Of a DNA stretch of 64,000 nucleotides, positions 34,473 through 42,909 are shown piece by piece. Numbering within the stretch: the first letter of the stretch is position 1; each line of letters begins with the position of its first letter. Source of the DNA: Bradyrhizobium sp. B097 (GTDB lineage: Bacteria > Pseudomonadota > Alphaproteobacteria > Rhizobiales > Xanthobacteraceae); the NCBI RefSeq assembly GCF_038957035.1, contig NZ_CP152412.1:5266501-5330500 (forward strand), in the 5' to 3' direction. The notes under the pieces were generated by a model. The model made no database searches, was not told the origin of the DNA, and saw only the letters and a list, made by a program, of their open reading frames with translations. The position numbers were made by a program, and so were the translations under genes.

Positions 34473-35639
34473 TCAATACGACTTCGGAAGGCCGAGCACC
34501 TTCTCGCCGATGAAGCTGAGGATGAGCTGCGGGCTGATCGGCGCGATGCGCGGGATCAGCGATTCCCTGAAATAGCGCTCGACGTGATACTCCTTGGCAT
34601 AGCCGAAGCCGCCATGGGTCATCACCGCCTGCTCGCAGGCGTGGAAGCCGGCTTCCGCCGCGAGATATTTTGCCGCGTTCGCGGCCGGGCCGCAGGGCAG
34701 GTTCTGGTCGTATTGCCAGCCGGCGCGCAGCACCATCAGCCAAGCGGCCTCCAGCTCCATCCAGCACTTCGCCAGCGGATGCTGGATCCCCTGGTTCATG
34801 CCGATCGGGCGGTTGAACACGATGCGGCCCTTGGCGTATTCCGACGCCCGCTTCAGCGCGATCTGGCCGAGGCCGACCGCTTCGGCTGCGATCAGGATGC
34901 GCTCGGGGTTCATGCCGTGCAGGATGTATTCGAAGCCGCGCCCCTCTTCGCCGATGCGGTCCTCGACCGGGATCTCGAAATTCTCGAAGAACAGCTCGTT
35001 GGAGTCGACCGGCTTGCGGCCCATCTTCTCGATCTCGTGCACGGTGACGCGCTTGCGGTCGAAGTCGGTGTAGAACAGGCTGAGGCCGTGGGTCGGGCTG
35101 CGCACCTCCTCCAGCGGCGTGGTGCGCGCGAGCAGCAGGATCTTGTTGGCGACCTGCGCGGTCGAGATCCACACCTTCTGGCCGTTGACGATGTACTTGT
35201 CGCCCTGGCGCACGGCGCGGGTCTTGAGCTGGGTGGTGTTGAGGCCGGTGTTGGGCTCGGTCACCGCAAAGCAGGACTTGTCGCGGCCGTCGATGATCGG
35301 CGGCAGCATGCGCTGGCACTGCTCCTCGGTGCCGAACACCACCACCGGATTGAGCCCGAACACGTTCATGTGCACCGCGGACGCGCCGGACATGCCGGCG
35401 CCGGATTCGGAGATCGTGCGCATCATGATCGCGGCATCGGTGATGCCGAGCCCGGAGCCGCCATATTCCTCGGGAATGCAGATGCCGAGCCAGCCGGCAT
35501 CTGCCAGCGCGCGATGGAAGTCGGCGGGATAGCCGCCCTCCTTGTCCTTCTTCAGCCAGTAGGCCTCGTCAAAGCGGGTGCAGATCTTGGCGACGGCGTC
35601 GCGGATCGATTCCTGGTTGGCGGAGAGTGCGAAATCCAT
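34473..35639 (-). CDS. Acyl-CoA dehydrogenase with IVD/LCAD-type active site
   Basis: 388 residues. FAD-contact segment CFAVTEPNTGLNTTQL (123-138), QKVWISTAQ, and the arginine-rich C-terminus GGFGYAKEYHVERYFRE are standard. The EGT motif that carries the catalytic Glu in short/medium-chain enzymes is absent (RIAPISPQLI there). Glu246 in MNPERILIAA occupies the alternative position used by isovaleryl-CoA and long-chain dehydrogenases. A branched or bulky acyl-CoA is therefore likely. It starts 11 bases after the CaiB/BaiF stop, so the two genes are an operon. Confidence 0.9.
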   Translation of the reverse strand: MDFALSANQESIRDAVAKICTRFDEAYWLKKDKEGGYPADFHRALADAGWLGICIPEEYGGSGLGITDAAIMMRTISESGAGMSGASAVHMNVFGLNPVVVFGTEEQCQRMLPPIIDGRDKSCFAVTEPNTGLNTTQLKTRAVRQGDKYIVNGQKVWISTAQVANKILLLARTTPLEEVRSPTHGLSLFYTDFDRKRVTVHEIEKMGRKPVDSNELFFENFEIPVEDRIGEEGRGFEYILHGMNPERILIAAEAVGLGQIALKRASEYAKGRIVFNRPIGMNQGIQHPLAKCWMELEAAWLMVLRAGWQYDQNLPCGPAANAAKYLAAEAGFHACEQAVMTHGGFGYAKEYHVERYFRESLIPRIAPISPQLILSFIGEKVLGLPKSY

Positions 35640-35650
35640 CTGTCGTGCTC

Positions 35651-36850
35651 CTATGCCTTCACCACTTTGGCCGCGCCGTCGCGCACCATCGCCGCGATCT
35701 CATCGGTCGAGAAACCCGCCTCGCGCAAAATCTCCGCGCTGTGCTCGCCGAGCCTGGGCGCCAGCCGGCTTGGCTCGACCTTGGTCTCCGACCAGCGCGC
35801 CGACGGCGTCATGCTGCGGATACGGCCCTCGGTCGGGTGATCGACCACGGGGAAGACGCCAGTCGCGACCATATGCGGGTCCTCCAGCAGGCTCTCGAGA
35901 TCGTGCATCGGCATCACGGGCACGTCGGCCTTCTCGAGGATCTCGTTCCACTCGGCGGTGGTCTTGGTCAGCAGAATGCGTGCAAGTTCGGCGTAGACGA
36001 CATCGATGTTGGTGGCGCGGCCGGCGAAGGTCGCGAATTTCGGATCGCCGCGCAGATCGTCGCGACCGGTCGCCTTGAAGAAATTCTCCCACTGCTTGTC
36101 GTTGTAGACGATCACGCAGATATAGCCGTCCAGCGTCTTGTAGGGCCGCCGGTCCGGCGACAGATGCCGCGCATAGCCGCCCTTGTCGAGCGGTGGATCG
36201 TAAGTCAATCCGCCCATATGGTCGCCCATGACGAAGCCGGCCATGGTCTCGAACATCGGAATGTCGACGCGCTGGCCCTGCCCGGTCCGGTCGCGGTGCA
36301 CGAGGCTCGCGCAGATCGCGCCGACCGCGGTGAGCCCGACGATGCGATCGACCAGCGCATTCGGCACGTAGCGCGGCACGCCGTCCGAGGTCTGCGCCAT
36401 CAGCGCCGGCAGCGCGGTGGCGCCCTGGATCAGGTCGTCATAGGCGGGCTTGGCGGCATACGGGCCCTCCTGGCCGAAGCCGAACACGCCGGCATAGATC
36501 AGCCGCGGATTGACCTTGGAAACCACGTCGTAGCCGAGTTGCAGCCGCGCCATCGCCTGCGGCCGCACATTGTAGACCAGCACGTCGGCCTGCGCGATCA
36601 ACCGCAGCACGGCCTCGCGCCCCGCCGGCTTTTTGAGGTCGAGGCAGACCGAGCGCTTGCTGCGGTTGGTGTTGAGGAACACCGGTCCCATGCCGGGATG
36701 CCGTGTCGGACCGATCTGCCGCGTCACGTCGCCGTCGGGTGATTCCACCTTGATGACGTCGGCGCCGTAGTCGCCGAGCATCTGGGTGGCATAGGGTCCC
36801 ATCAGCACGGTCGTCATGTCGACGACCTTGATACCCTGCAGTGGTCCCAT
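35651..36850 (-). CDS. CaiB/BaiF family CoA transferase (class III)
   Basis: 399 residues. N-terminal GIKVVDMTTVLMGPYATQMLGDYGADVIKVE is the family hallmark; GRDPRF-like KKPAGREAVLRLI and NVRPQAMARLQLGYD follow; the nucleophilic Asp is probably the one in NALVDRIVGLTAVG. The reaction transfers CoA between carboxylic acids through an aspartyl-CoA thioester. In the operon with the acyl-CoA dehydrogenase it would activate or recycle CoA for the same acid. Donor and acceptor unknown. Confidence 0.9.
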   Translation of the reverse strand: MGPLQGIKVVDMTTVLMGPYATQMLGDYGADVIKVESPDGDVTRQIGPTRHPGMGPVFLNTNRSKRSVCLDLKKPAGREAVLRLIAQADVLVYNVRPQAMARLQLGYDVVSKVNPRLIYAGVFGFGQEGPYAAKPAYDDLIQGATALPALMAQTSDGVPRYVPNALVDRIVGLTAVGAICASLVHRDRTGQGQRVDIPMFETMAGFVMGDHMGGLTYDPPLDKGGYARHLSPDRRPYKTLDGYICVIVYNDKQWENFFKATGRDDLRGDPKFATFAGRATNIDVVYAELARILLTKTTAEWNEILEKADVPVMPMHDLESLLEDPHMVATGVFPVVDHPTEGRIRSMTPSARWSETKVEPSRLAPRLGEHSAEILREAGFSTDEIAAMVRDGAAKVVKA

Positions 36851-36888
36851 CGTCCTGTTCGCTCCCGGATGTTCTGGTTACGCAGCTA

Positions 36889-36981
36889 AAGCGTGATGAG
36901 ATCAGGCGAGCGTCATCGCGCTTTGGCGTCTTTTGAGCATGAGCTTTTCCGGAAAGCCGCTTCGCACTTTTCCGGATCATG
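36889..36981. repeat. Intergenic repeat, AAAGCGTGATGAG/TTTTCCGGATCATGC type
   Basis: Sequence from TAAAGCGTGATGAGATCAGG to CACTTTTCCGGATCATGC, with internal pairs CATCGCGCTTT/AAAGCG and TTTTCCGGAAA. I recognise the TTTCCGGATCATGC end as a frequent Rhizobiales intergenic repeat. The rest of 36851-37103 shows no gene. Confidence 0.65.
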
Positions 36982-37103
36982 CCTACTAACGGGAGCTGTT
37001 CGCCGAGATCAAGCTGCGCCGGGCGTATGGGCGTATGCGCGGGGGCGGCCGGATCGTTTCCGCGCGGCGGAACGCAGCACGTCCACCGCCGGCCGGATGC
37101 CGG

Positions 37104-37304
37104 CTATTGCCCGGTCATCGCCTCGCGCGCCTTCAGGAGCTTTTCCAGTTCCGCGTTCTGCTGCTCGAGCCGCTCGGCGATGCGCTCCTCGACTTCGGCG
37201 CCCGCGGCACCCGCGGCCTGCTCGATCAGCTGCCTGATATTGTCCCGGAGGATTGCGATGCGATCGTTCACTTCCGACAGCGACAGAGACGTCTCGATTC
37301 CCAT
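37104..37304 (-). CDS. Small coiled-coil protein, 66 residues
   Basis: ATG 37302-37304, preceded by CGGGAGA. The sequence is almost wholly helical with heptad-like spacing of Leu/Ile/Ala (VNDRIAILRDNIRQLIEQAA, EERIAERLEQQNAELEKLLK) broken by a Gly-Ala stretch (AAGAAGAE) at about 30-37, so two antiparallel helices are likely. No membrane segment or known domain. It lies 92 bases behind the acyl-CoA synthetase on the same strand and may be its operon tail. Function unknown. Confidence 0.7.
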   Translation of the reverse strand: MGIETSLSLSEVNDRIAILRDNIRQLIEQAAGAAGAEVEERIAERLEQQNAELEKLLKAREAMTGQ

Positions 37305-37396
37305 GGTCCGTTCTCCCGGTGACAGGCGCAAGCAGCTTAGCGCGGCGGGAGGTCGCGGCCTATCCCCTAGCCGATCTCTTTGGCCTATCCCTTGGC

Positions 37397-38929
37397 TTAT
37401 CCTTTGGCCATCATCTCCCGCAGCGCGGTCTTCAGCACCTTGCCATAATTGTTCTTCGGCAGGGCATCGAGATAGACATAGCGCTTCGGCCGCTTGAAGC
37501 GGGCGATCGAGGCAAGGCAATGCGCGTCGAGCCTGCCGTCGTCGGCGGCGGCGCCGTCCTCGAGCACGACGCAGGCGACGACGATCTCGCCCCATTCCGG
37601 ATCCGGCACACCAATCGCCGAGACCTCGCGGACATCAGGATGCGTCAGCAGCGCTTCCTCGACCTCGCGCGGATAGATGTTGGTGCCGCCGGAGATGATC
37701 ACGTCCTTGGAACGGTCCGACAGCGTCAGGAAGCCGTCGGCATCGAGACGGCCGACATCGCCGGTGCGCAGCCAGCCGTCCTTCAGCGTCTCGGCATTGG
37801 CCTTCGGATTGTTCCAGTTGCCGAGCATCACGGTTAAGCCCTTGACCTCGATCTCGCCTGTCTCGCCCGCGGGCAGCAGCTTGCCGTCCCTGCCGGTGAT
37901 GCGCACGGTGACGACGCTCTGGGCGGTGCCGACCGAAGCCAGCCGTTCGAGATAGCGCGGATGATCGCTCGCGCGGTGCCAGTCACGCGACAGCGCCGTG
38001 ATCGTCATCGGCGACTCGCCCTGGCCGTAGATCTGCACGAAGCGCTGGCCCATGGTCGCGATCGCATCGGTGATGTCGGCCGTGTACATCGGCCCGCCGC
38101 CATAGATGATGGTGCGCAGTCCCTCGCCGTTCTCGCCGCGCTTCTTGGCGGCATCGACCAGACGGCGCACCATGGTGGGCGCCGCGAACATCACGACGTT
38201 GTCGAGCTGGCGGCCGAGGTTGAGCACCTCGTCCGGATCGAAGCCGCCGGACTCGGGAACGACGTGGCGGCCGCCCATCCGGACATGGGGGAAATTGTAG
38301 AGCCCCGCGCCATGCGAGATCGGCGCCGCATAGAGCGAGGCATCGTTCGGCGTCGCCGGATCGACGTCGGCGAGATAGCACAGCGACATCGCAACCAGAT
38401 TGCCGTGGCTGAGCATCACGCCCTTGGGACGACCTGTCGTGCCAGAGGTGTAGAACAGCCAGGCGAGGTCGTTGCTTTCGCGCGGCAATGGCGCAGCTGG
38501 CCCCTCGCCGCTTCGCATCGTCCTGTACGCGTCGCTATCGACCGACAGCATGGTCATGCCGGCGGGGCAATCGTCCTTCGCCTCAAGCAGCGCACCGATC
38601 GTGTCGTCGGACACGAAAGCCAGTTTGGCGCCGCCATTGCCGCAGATCCATGCCGCCTCGCGGCCGTGCAGTTTGGCGTTGATCGGGATCGCCGCGGCGC
38701 CGATCCACCAGATGCCATAGAGGCATTCGAGATATTGCGTGCAGTTCGATGCAAACAGCGCGATGCGGTCGCCGGTGGCAATGCCGTGATCGCGCGCCAG
38801 CGCCGCCCCGATCGAGGCGGCGCGGCGGGCAAAGGTTGCATAATCAGCGTCGAGGTCGAACCCGGTCAGCAGCGCCGGCGCGTCGGGACGCGCCCGTGCC
38901 GTCGCCGCCAGCCATTCGGCAATGTTCAA
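37397..38929 (-). CDS. AMP-forming acyl-CoA synthetase
   Basis: 510 residues. Adenylation loop FYTSGTTGRPKGVMLSH (about 161-177), IYGQGESPM near 300, WLRTGDVGRLDADGFL near 390, hinge RSKDVIISGGTNIYPREVEE, and the C-terminal catalytic Lys in LPKNNYGKVLK. It activates a carboxylate to its CoA thioester. Its ATG follows the stop of the SCP2-type thiolase with one base between, so the two are coupled. Together with the downstream CoA transferase, dehydrogenase and Cys-less thiolase genes it would feed one acid into beta-oxidation-like breakdown. Confidence 0.9.
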   Translation of the reverse strand: MNIAEWLAATARARPDAPALLTGFDLDADYATFARRAASIGAALARDHGIATGDRIALFASNCTQYLECLYGIWWIGAAAIPINAKLHGREAAWICGNGGAKLAFVSDDTIGALLEAKDDCPAGMTMLSVDSDAYRTMRSGEGPAAPLPRESNDLAWLFYTSGTTGRPKGVMLSHGNLVAMSLCYLADVDPATPNDASLYAAPISHGAGLYNFPHVRMGGRHVVPESGGFDPDEVLNLGRQLDNVVMFAAPTMVRRLVDAAKKRGENGEGLRTIIYGGGPMYTADITDAIATMGQRFVQIYGQGESPMTITALSRDWHRASDHPRYLERLASVGTAQSVVTVRITGRDGKLLPAGETGEIEVKGLTVMLGNWNNPKANAETLKDGWLRTGDVGRLDADGFLTLSDRSKDVIISGGTNIYPREVEEALLTHPDVREVSAIGVPDPEWGEIVVACVVLEDGAAADDGRLDAHCLASIARFKRPKRYVYLDALPKNNYGKVLKTALREMMAKG

Positions 38930-38930
38930 G

Positions 38931-40103
38931 CTACTTCGCCGGCTCGAGGATCGAGACGTAGTTGGCGACCGCGGCGCCGCCCATGTTGAAGATGCCGCCG
39001 ATCTGCGGGTTCTTGAGCTGCATGCCCTCGGGCGCCTGCCCTGTGAGCTGCATCGCGCTCATCACGTGCATGGAGACGCCGGTGGCGCCGATCGGATGGC
39101 CCTTGGCCTTGAGGCCGCCGGACGGATTGACCGGCAGCTTGCCGTCCTTCTGGGTCCAGCCTTCCATGATCGCGCGCGCGCCCTGCCCCTTCGGCGTCAG
39201 GCCCATCGCTTCATATTCGATCAGCTCGGCGACCGTGAAGCAGTCATGGGTCTCGACAAAGGAGAGATCGGAGAGCTGCAGGCCGGCCTTCTGCAGCGCG
39301 CGCTGCCAGGCGATGGTGCAGCCTTCGAACTGCAGGATGTCGCGCTTCGACATCGGCAGGAAGTCCTGCGCATGGGCGGTGGCGCGGATGTTCACGGCCT
39401 TGCCCATGGTCTTGGCGGTCTCGGCATCGGTCAGCACCAGCGCGGCGGCGCCGTCCGACACCAGCGAGCAATCGGTGCGCTTCAAGGGGCCGGCGACGAA
39501 CGGGTTCTTGTCGCTCTCGGCGCGGCAGAACTCGAAGCCGAAATCCTTGCGCATCTGCGCATAGGGGTTGGCGACGCCGTTCTTGTGGTTCTTGGCGGCG
39601 ATCATCGCCAGCGCATCCGACTGGTCGCCGTATTTCTGGAAATAGGCCTGCGCGATCTTGCCGAACACGCCGGCGAAGCCGCCGACCGTGTCGCCGTCCT
39701 CAGGCAGATAGGACGCCTTCAGGAGGTTCTTGCCGATCTCCGGACCCGGCGTCTTCGTCATCTGCTCGACGCCGACGACCAGCACGATCTTCGCAGCGCC
39801 CGCCTCGATGGCGCGAATGCCCTGGTGCACCGCGGCCGATCCGGTGGCGCAGGCGTTCTCGACGCGGGTGGTCGGCTTGAAGCGCAGCGCCGGATTGGCC
39901 TGCAGCACCAGTGACGCCGTAAAATCCTGCGGCGAGAAGCCGGCGTTGAAATGGCCGAGCATGATCTCGTCGACATCGGACGCGGCAATGCCGGCATCGG
40001 CGAGCGCCTCGTTGGCGACCTTGACGACGAGGCCTTCGACGGTCTCCGCGTCAAACTTTCCGAATGGCGTGTGCGCCCAACCCACAATGCTGGCTGCTGT
40101 CAT
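38931..40103 (-). CDS. SCP2-type thiolase (acetyl-CoA acetyltransferase family)
   Basis: 390 residues from ATG 40101-40103 (RBS AGGGAGA); a much longer frame upstream runs through a repeat and is not used. The nucleophile is present as Cys85 (VENACATGSAA), and the His block is GGLKAKGHPIGATG near 335. The C-terminal Cys loop of classical thiolases is replaced by GGIFNMGGAAVANY, as in SCP2-thiolases. It should cleave 3-ketoacyl-CoA, probably branched. First gene of the operon that continues with the acyl-CoA synthetase. Confidence 0.9.
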   Translation of the reverse strand: MTAASIVGWAHTPFGKFDAETVEGLVVKVANEALADAGIAASDVDEIMLGHFNAGFSPQDFTASLVLQANPALRFKPTTRVENACATGSAAVHQGIRAIEAGAAKIVLVVGVEQMTKTPGPEIGKNLLKASYLPEDGDTVGGFAGVFGKIAQAYFQKYGDQSDALAMIAAKNHKNGVANPYAQMRKDFGFEFCRAESDKNPFVAGPLKRTDCSLVSDGAAALVLTDAETAKTMGKAVNIRATAHAQDFLPMSKRDILQFEGCTIAWQRALQKAGLQLSDLSFVETHDCFTVAELIEYEAMGLTPKGQGARAIMEGWTQKDGKLPVNPSGGLKAKGHPIGATGVSMHVMSAMQLTGQAPEGMQLKNPQIGGIFNMGGAAVANYVSILEPAK

Positions 40104-40146
40104 GGCCGTATCTCCCTGTGCCTGTTCGGGAGTTATGTAGCGTATC

Positions 40147-40244
40147 TCGAGAGCGTTTTCGAGCGAAGTGGATACCGGTTCGCGTAAAGAAGACGCGTCA
40201 AAGCCAGAATCTAGAACCCCGTTCCTATCGGAACGGAGTTCTAG
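40147..40244. terminator. Palindromic repeat and terminator-like hairpin behind eda
   Basis: At the right end CTAGAAC-C-CCGTTCC (40211-40225), TATC loop and GGAACGG-A-GTTCTAG (40230-40244) form a 15-pair stem with one mismatch. The left part, GAGAGCGTTTTCGAGCGAAG through GGTTCGCG, matches the repeat at 4874-4979 in reverse. The stem includes the TAG of eda (40241-40243), so it closes the seven-gene minus-strand operon. Confidence 0.7.
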
Positions 40245-40891
40245 CCGGCTTTCAGCGTTTTCATCGCCTTCGCGCACACGGCGGTTATGCCCGCCCAGTT
40301 GCCGGCGCGGATATCGGCCGCCGGGCACAGCCAGGAACCACCGACCGCCAGCACATTGGGCTCGGCGAGCCAAGTCGCCGCATTCGCCTCACCGATACCG
40401 CCGGTCGGGCAGACCCTGACGTTGGGGAATGGACCGGCCAAGGCCCGCAGTGCCTTGATACCGCCGGCCTGCTCGGCGGGGAAGAATTTGACGACGTCGA
40501 AGCCGTGCGCCAGTGCCTGCATCAGCTCGGAGGCGGTCGCGATCCCCGGCGCGAAAGGCAGCCCGCTGGCGGCGACCGCCTTCAACAGCTCTGGCGTCGC
40601 GCCCGGGCTGATGCCGAATTTGGCGCCGAGCGCCTCGGCGCGCGCCAGATCGTCGGCATTGAGGATCGTGCCGATCCCGACCACCGCATCGGGCACCTCG
40701 GCGATGATAGCTTTGGCCGCATCGACCGCGACCGCCGTACGCAGCGTCACCTCGAGGGTCCGCACGCCGCCCGCGACCAGCGCCTTGGCGAGCGGGACCG
40801 CATCGGCAAGCCGCTCGATGGTCAGCACCGGGATCACGGTGGCCTGGCGGATCAGCTCGGCGATCCGGTCCTGCTTTGATGTCGTTGTCAT
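40241..40891 (-). CDS. eda: KDPG/KHG aldolase
   Basis: 216 residues. Class I aldolase motifs: EVTLRT with Glu47, GIGTILNADD, SPGATPELL and the Schiff-base Lys135 in DVVKFFPAE; GGSWLCP closes the barrel. It cleaves 2-keto-3-deoxy-6-phosphogluconate to pyruvate and glyceraldehyde 3-phosphate. ATG 40889-40891 overlaps the kinase stop by 4 bases, so it is translated with the KDG kinase that makes its substrate. It is the last gene of the sugar-acid operon. A much longer frame in the same phase starts inside the kinase gene and is not real. Confidence 0.95.
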   Translation of the reverse strand: MTTTSKQDRIAELIRQATVIPVLTIERLADAVPLAKALVAGGVRTLEVTLRTAVAVDAAKAIIAEVPDAVVGIGTILNADDLARAEALGAKFGISPGATPELLKAVAASGLPFAPGIATASELMQALAHGFDVVKFFPAEQAGGIKALRALAGPFPNVRVCPTGGIGEANAATWLAEPNVLAVGGSWLCPAADIRAGNWAGITAVCAKAMKTLKAG

Positions 40892-41844
40892 AGCGAGGCC
40901 TTGCGGGATGGTGGGGGACGAGGCGCCTTCTTCGGCGGCATGGCGTAGCGGGGAATGATCGCACCGGGATAGCACACCACGACGCCGGCCAGACGATGGC
41001 CGGCGCGCGCCGCCTCTTCGGGCTCGGCGCCGCCGAGCCGCGCGGCGAGATAGGCCGCGGCAAAACTGTCGCCGGCCGCCGTGGTATCGACCACCGGCTT
41101 CGGCAGCGGCTCCGCCCGCACCTCGCGCGTTCCCCCGGCCGAACGCACGATGCAAGCGGGCTCGCCAAGCTTCAGCACGACCTCGGGGCTCGAGATGCCG
41201 GCGAGCAGCGCCGTGTTGCTCTCGCCGGGATAGAGCGGCGCCAGATCTTCCGTGGAGGCAAGCACGATATCGGCCGCCTCGAACCCGCTGCTGAAGACTT
41301 TTCGCGCGATCGTCAGATCCGGCCAACCGCGGGCGCGGAAATTGGTATCGAACGCGAAGCGTGTGCCAAGCAGCCGCGCGCGTTTCAGCGCCGCCATCAG
41401 GCGCTCCCGTCCATCCTCGCGCAGGATCGAGAGCGTAATCGCCGAGAGGTAGACGAGGTCGTACGTCGCGAGCGAGTTAAGGAGATCTTCCGTCTCGGGC
41501 AGATCCATCAGCTCGCGGGCGGGGGCGCTGTCGCGCCAGTGGAAGAAGCGCCGCTCGCCTTTGTCGTCGGTCTGGATCAGATAGAGCCCGGGCAGCTTGC
41601 CTGCCAATCGTGCGACATGCTTGGTGCCGATGCCTTCGCTCGCCCAGCCCGCGATCATCTCATCGCTCAGCGCATCGTCGCCGAGCGCCGTGATGTAATC
41701 GATGTGGACGCCGAGCCGGGACAGGTAGACCGCGGTGTTGAGCGTATCACCGCCATAGGAGCGCGAATACAGGCCTCCGGGCTGGCCGCCCGGAGCCTGG
41801 CGCAACTCGATCATGCATTCGCCGATGCTGGCGACCCTGGTCAT
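40888..41844 (-). CDS. kdgK: 2-keto-3-deoxygluconate kinase (PfkB family)
   Basis: 318 residues. PfkB features: SYGGDTLNTAVYLSRLG (about 29-45), NFRARGWPD, and the C-terminal signature DTTAAGDSFAAAYLAARLGG near 245-265 with the catalytic Asp. It phosphorylates KDG with ATP to KDPG. Followed immediately by eda and preceded by a DenD-like gene 26 bases away. The substrate is inferred from the aldolase partner; related PfkB kinases accept other ketodeoxy acids. Confidence 0.92.
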   Translation of the reverse strand: MTRVASIGECMIELRQAPGGQPGGLYSRSYGGDTLNTAVYLSRLGVHIDYITALGDDALSDEMIAGWASEGIGTKHVARLAGKLPGLYLIQTDDKGERRFFHWRDSAPARELMDLPETEDLLNSLATYDLVYLSAITLSILREDGRERLMAALKRARLLGTRFAFDTNFRARGWPDLTIARKVFSSGFEAADIVLASTEDLAPLYPGESNTALLAGISSPEVVLKLGEPACIVRSAGGTREVRAEPLPKPVVDTTAAGDSFAAAYLAARLGGAEPEEAARAGHRLAGVVVCYPGAIIPRYAMPPKKAPRPPPSRKASL

Positions 41845-41870
41845 GCCAAGACCCGCGTGCCTGAGCGGAG

Positions 41871-42857
41871 CTAGGCGGCGAACTTGCCGCCCAACTCGTC
41901 CTCGATGTGGATGCGGATGATGTCGTCAAACGTCTTCTCGGCCGTGGTGAAGCCGAGCTTCAGCGCGCGGTCGGTGACGAAATCACGCGGCCAGCCCGAG
42001 ACGATGCCGATGATGGTCGGATCGGGCACCCGCTTGATGCGCACGGTGACGTTCTTGCCGGCGACCCGTTCCAGCGACGCGATCTGCTCACCGACGCTGA
42101 CGGACATCCCAGGCATGCTGAGATTGCGCCGCGGCCCGATCGCATTGAGATCCATGGTGCCGGCATGGACCAGGAAGCCGACCGCCGATTTCGGCGAGGC
42201 GTGCCAGTGCCGCACGTCCTCGGACACCGGCAGGACCGCCTCCTCGCCCGCCAGCGGCTCGCGGATGATGTTGGAGAAGAAGCCGGACGCCGCCTTGTTC
42301 GGCTTGCCCGGACGCACGCAGATCGTCGGCAGGCGGATCGAGATCCCGTCGAGCAGGCCCTTGCGGGTGTAGTCGTTGATCAGGAGCTCGCAGATCGACT
42401 TCTGCGTGCCGTAGCTCGTCAGCGGCGTATGGAAGAACTCGTCACCGATCTTCTCGGGGAACGGCGCGCCGAACACCGCGATCGAGGAGGTGAACACCAG
42501 CCGCGGCTTGTAGCCGCCGCCAACGGCGCGGATCGCGTCGATCAGATAGCGGGTGCCGTCGAGATTGATCCGGTAGCCCTTGTCGAACTCGGCCTCCGCC
42601 TCGCCCGAGACGATTGCGGCAAGGTGGAAGATCACGTCCGGGCGCTCGGCGATCAGGGGCGCGGCGGCGCCGGCATCGGCGAAATCGGACGCGACGACAT
42701 TGACCGGGATCGCGGCGTTGGCAGGCTTGGCCGGCGCGACCACGTCCTGCAGGGTCATCCTGCTGATGTCCTGCTTGCCGAGGCGGCCCTCGCGCAACAG
42801 ACGCTCGGTCAGCTTGCGGCCGACCATGCCGGCGGCGCCCAGAATCAGAATGTGCAC
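41871..42857 (-). CDS. DenD-like NAD-dependent epimerase/dehydrogenase
   Basis: 328 residues of the extended SDR family. NAD motif LGAAGMVGRKL (6-16), catalytic Ser124, Tyr149 and Lys153 (TSSIAVFG, SYGTQK). The segment HLAAIVSGEAEAEFDKGYRINLDGT and the C-terminal VSGWPRDFVTDRALKLGF resemble D-erythronate dehydrogenase (DenD), which oxidises a four-carbon sugar acid at C2. In this operon it might oxidise an aldonate or uronate. Co-directional with the ABC importer and the KDG kinase. Reaction on the actual substrate is unproven. Confidence 0.85.
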   Translation of the reverse strand: MHILILGAAGMVGRKLTERLLREGRLGKQDISRMTLQDVVAPAKPANAAIPVNVVASDFADAGAAAPLIAERPDVIFHLAAIVSGEAEAEFDKGYRINLDGTRYLIDAIRAVGGGYKPRLVFTSSIAVFGAPFPEKIGDEFFHTPLTSYGTQKSICELLINDYTRKGLLDGISIRLPTICVRPGKPNKAASGFFSNIIREPLAGEEAVLPVSEDVRHWHASPKSAVGFLVHAGTMDLNAIGPRRNLSMPGMSVSVGEQIASLERVAGKNVTVRIKRVPDPTIIGIVSGWPRDFVTDRALKLGFTTAEKTFDDIIRIHIEDELGGKFAA

Positions 42858-42909
42858 GACCCTGCTCCTTTTCTTCTCTTCTTCGAATTCAGATGCGGGC
42901 CTTGCGCGC

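Noticed and set aside
40241..41326. 361-codon version of the aldolase gene
   Set aside because: The first 145 codons overlap kdgK in another frame and have shadow composition; the ATG at 40891 overlaps the kinase stop as expected for coupled genes.
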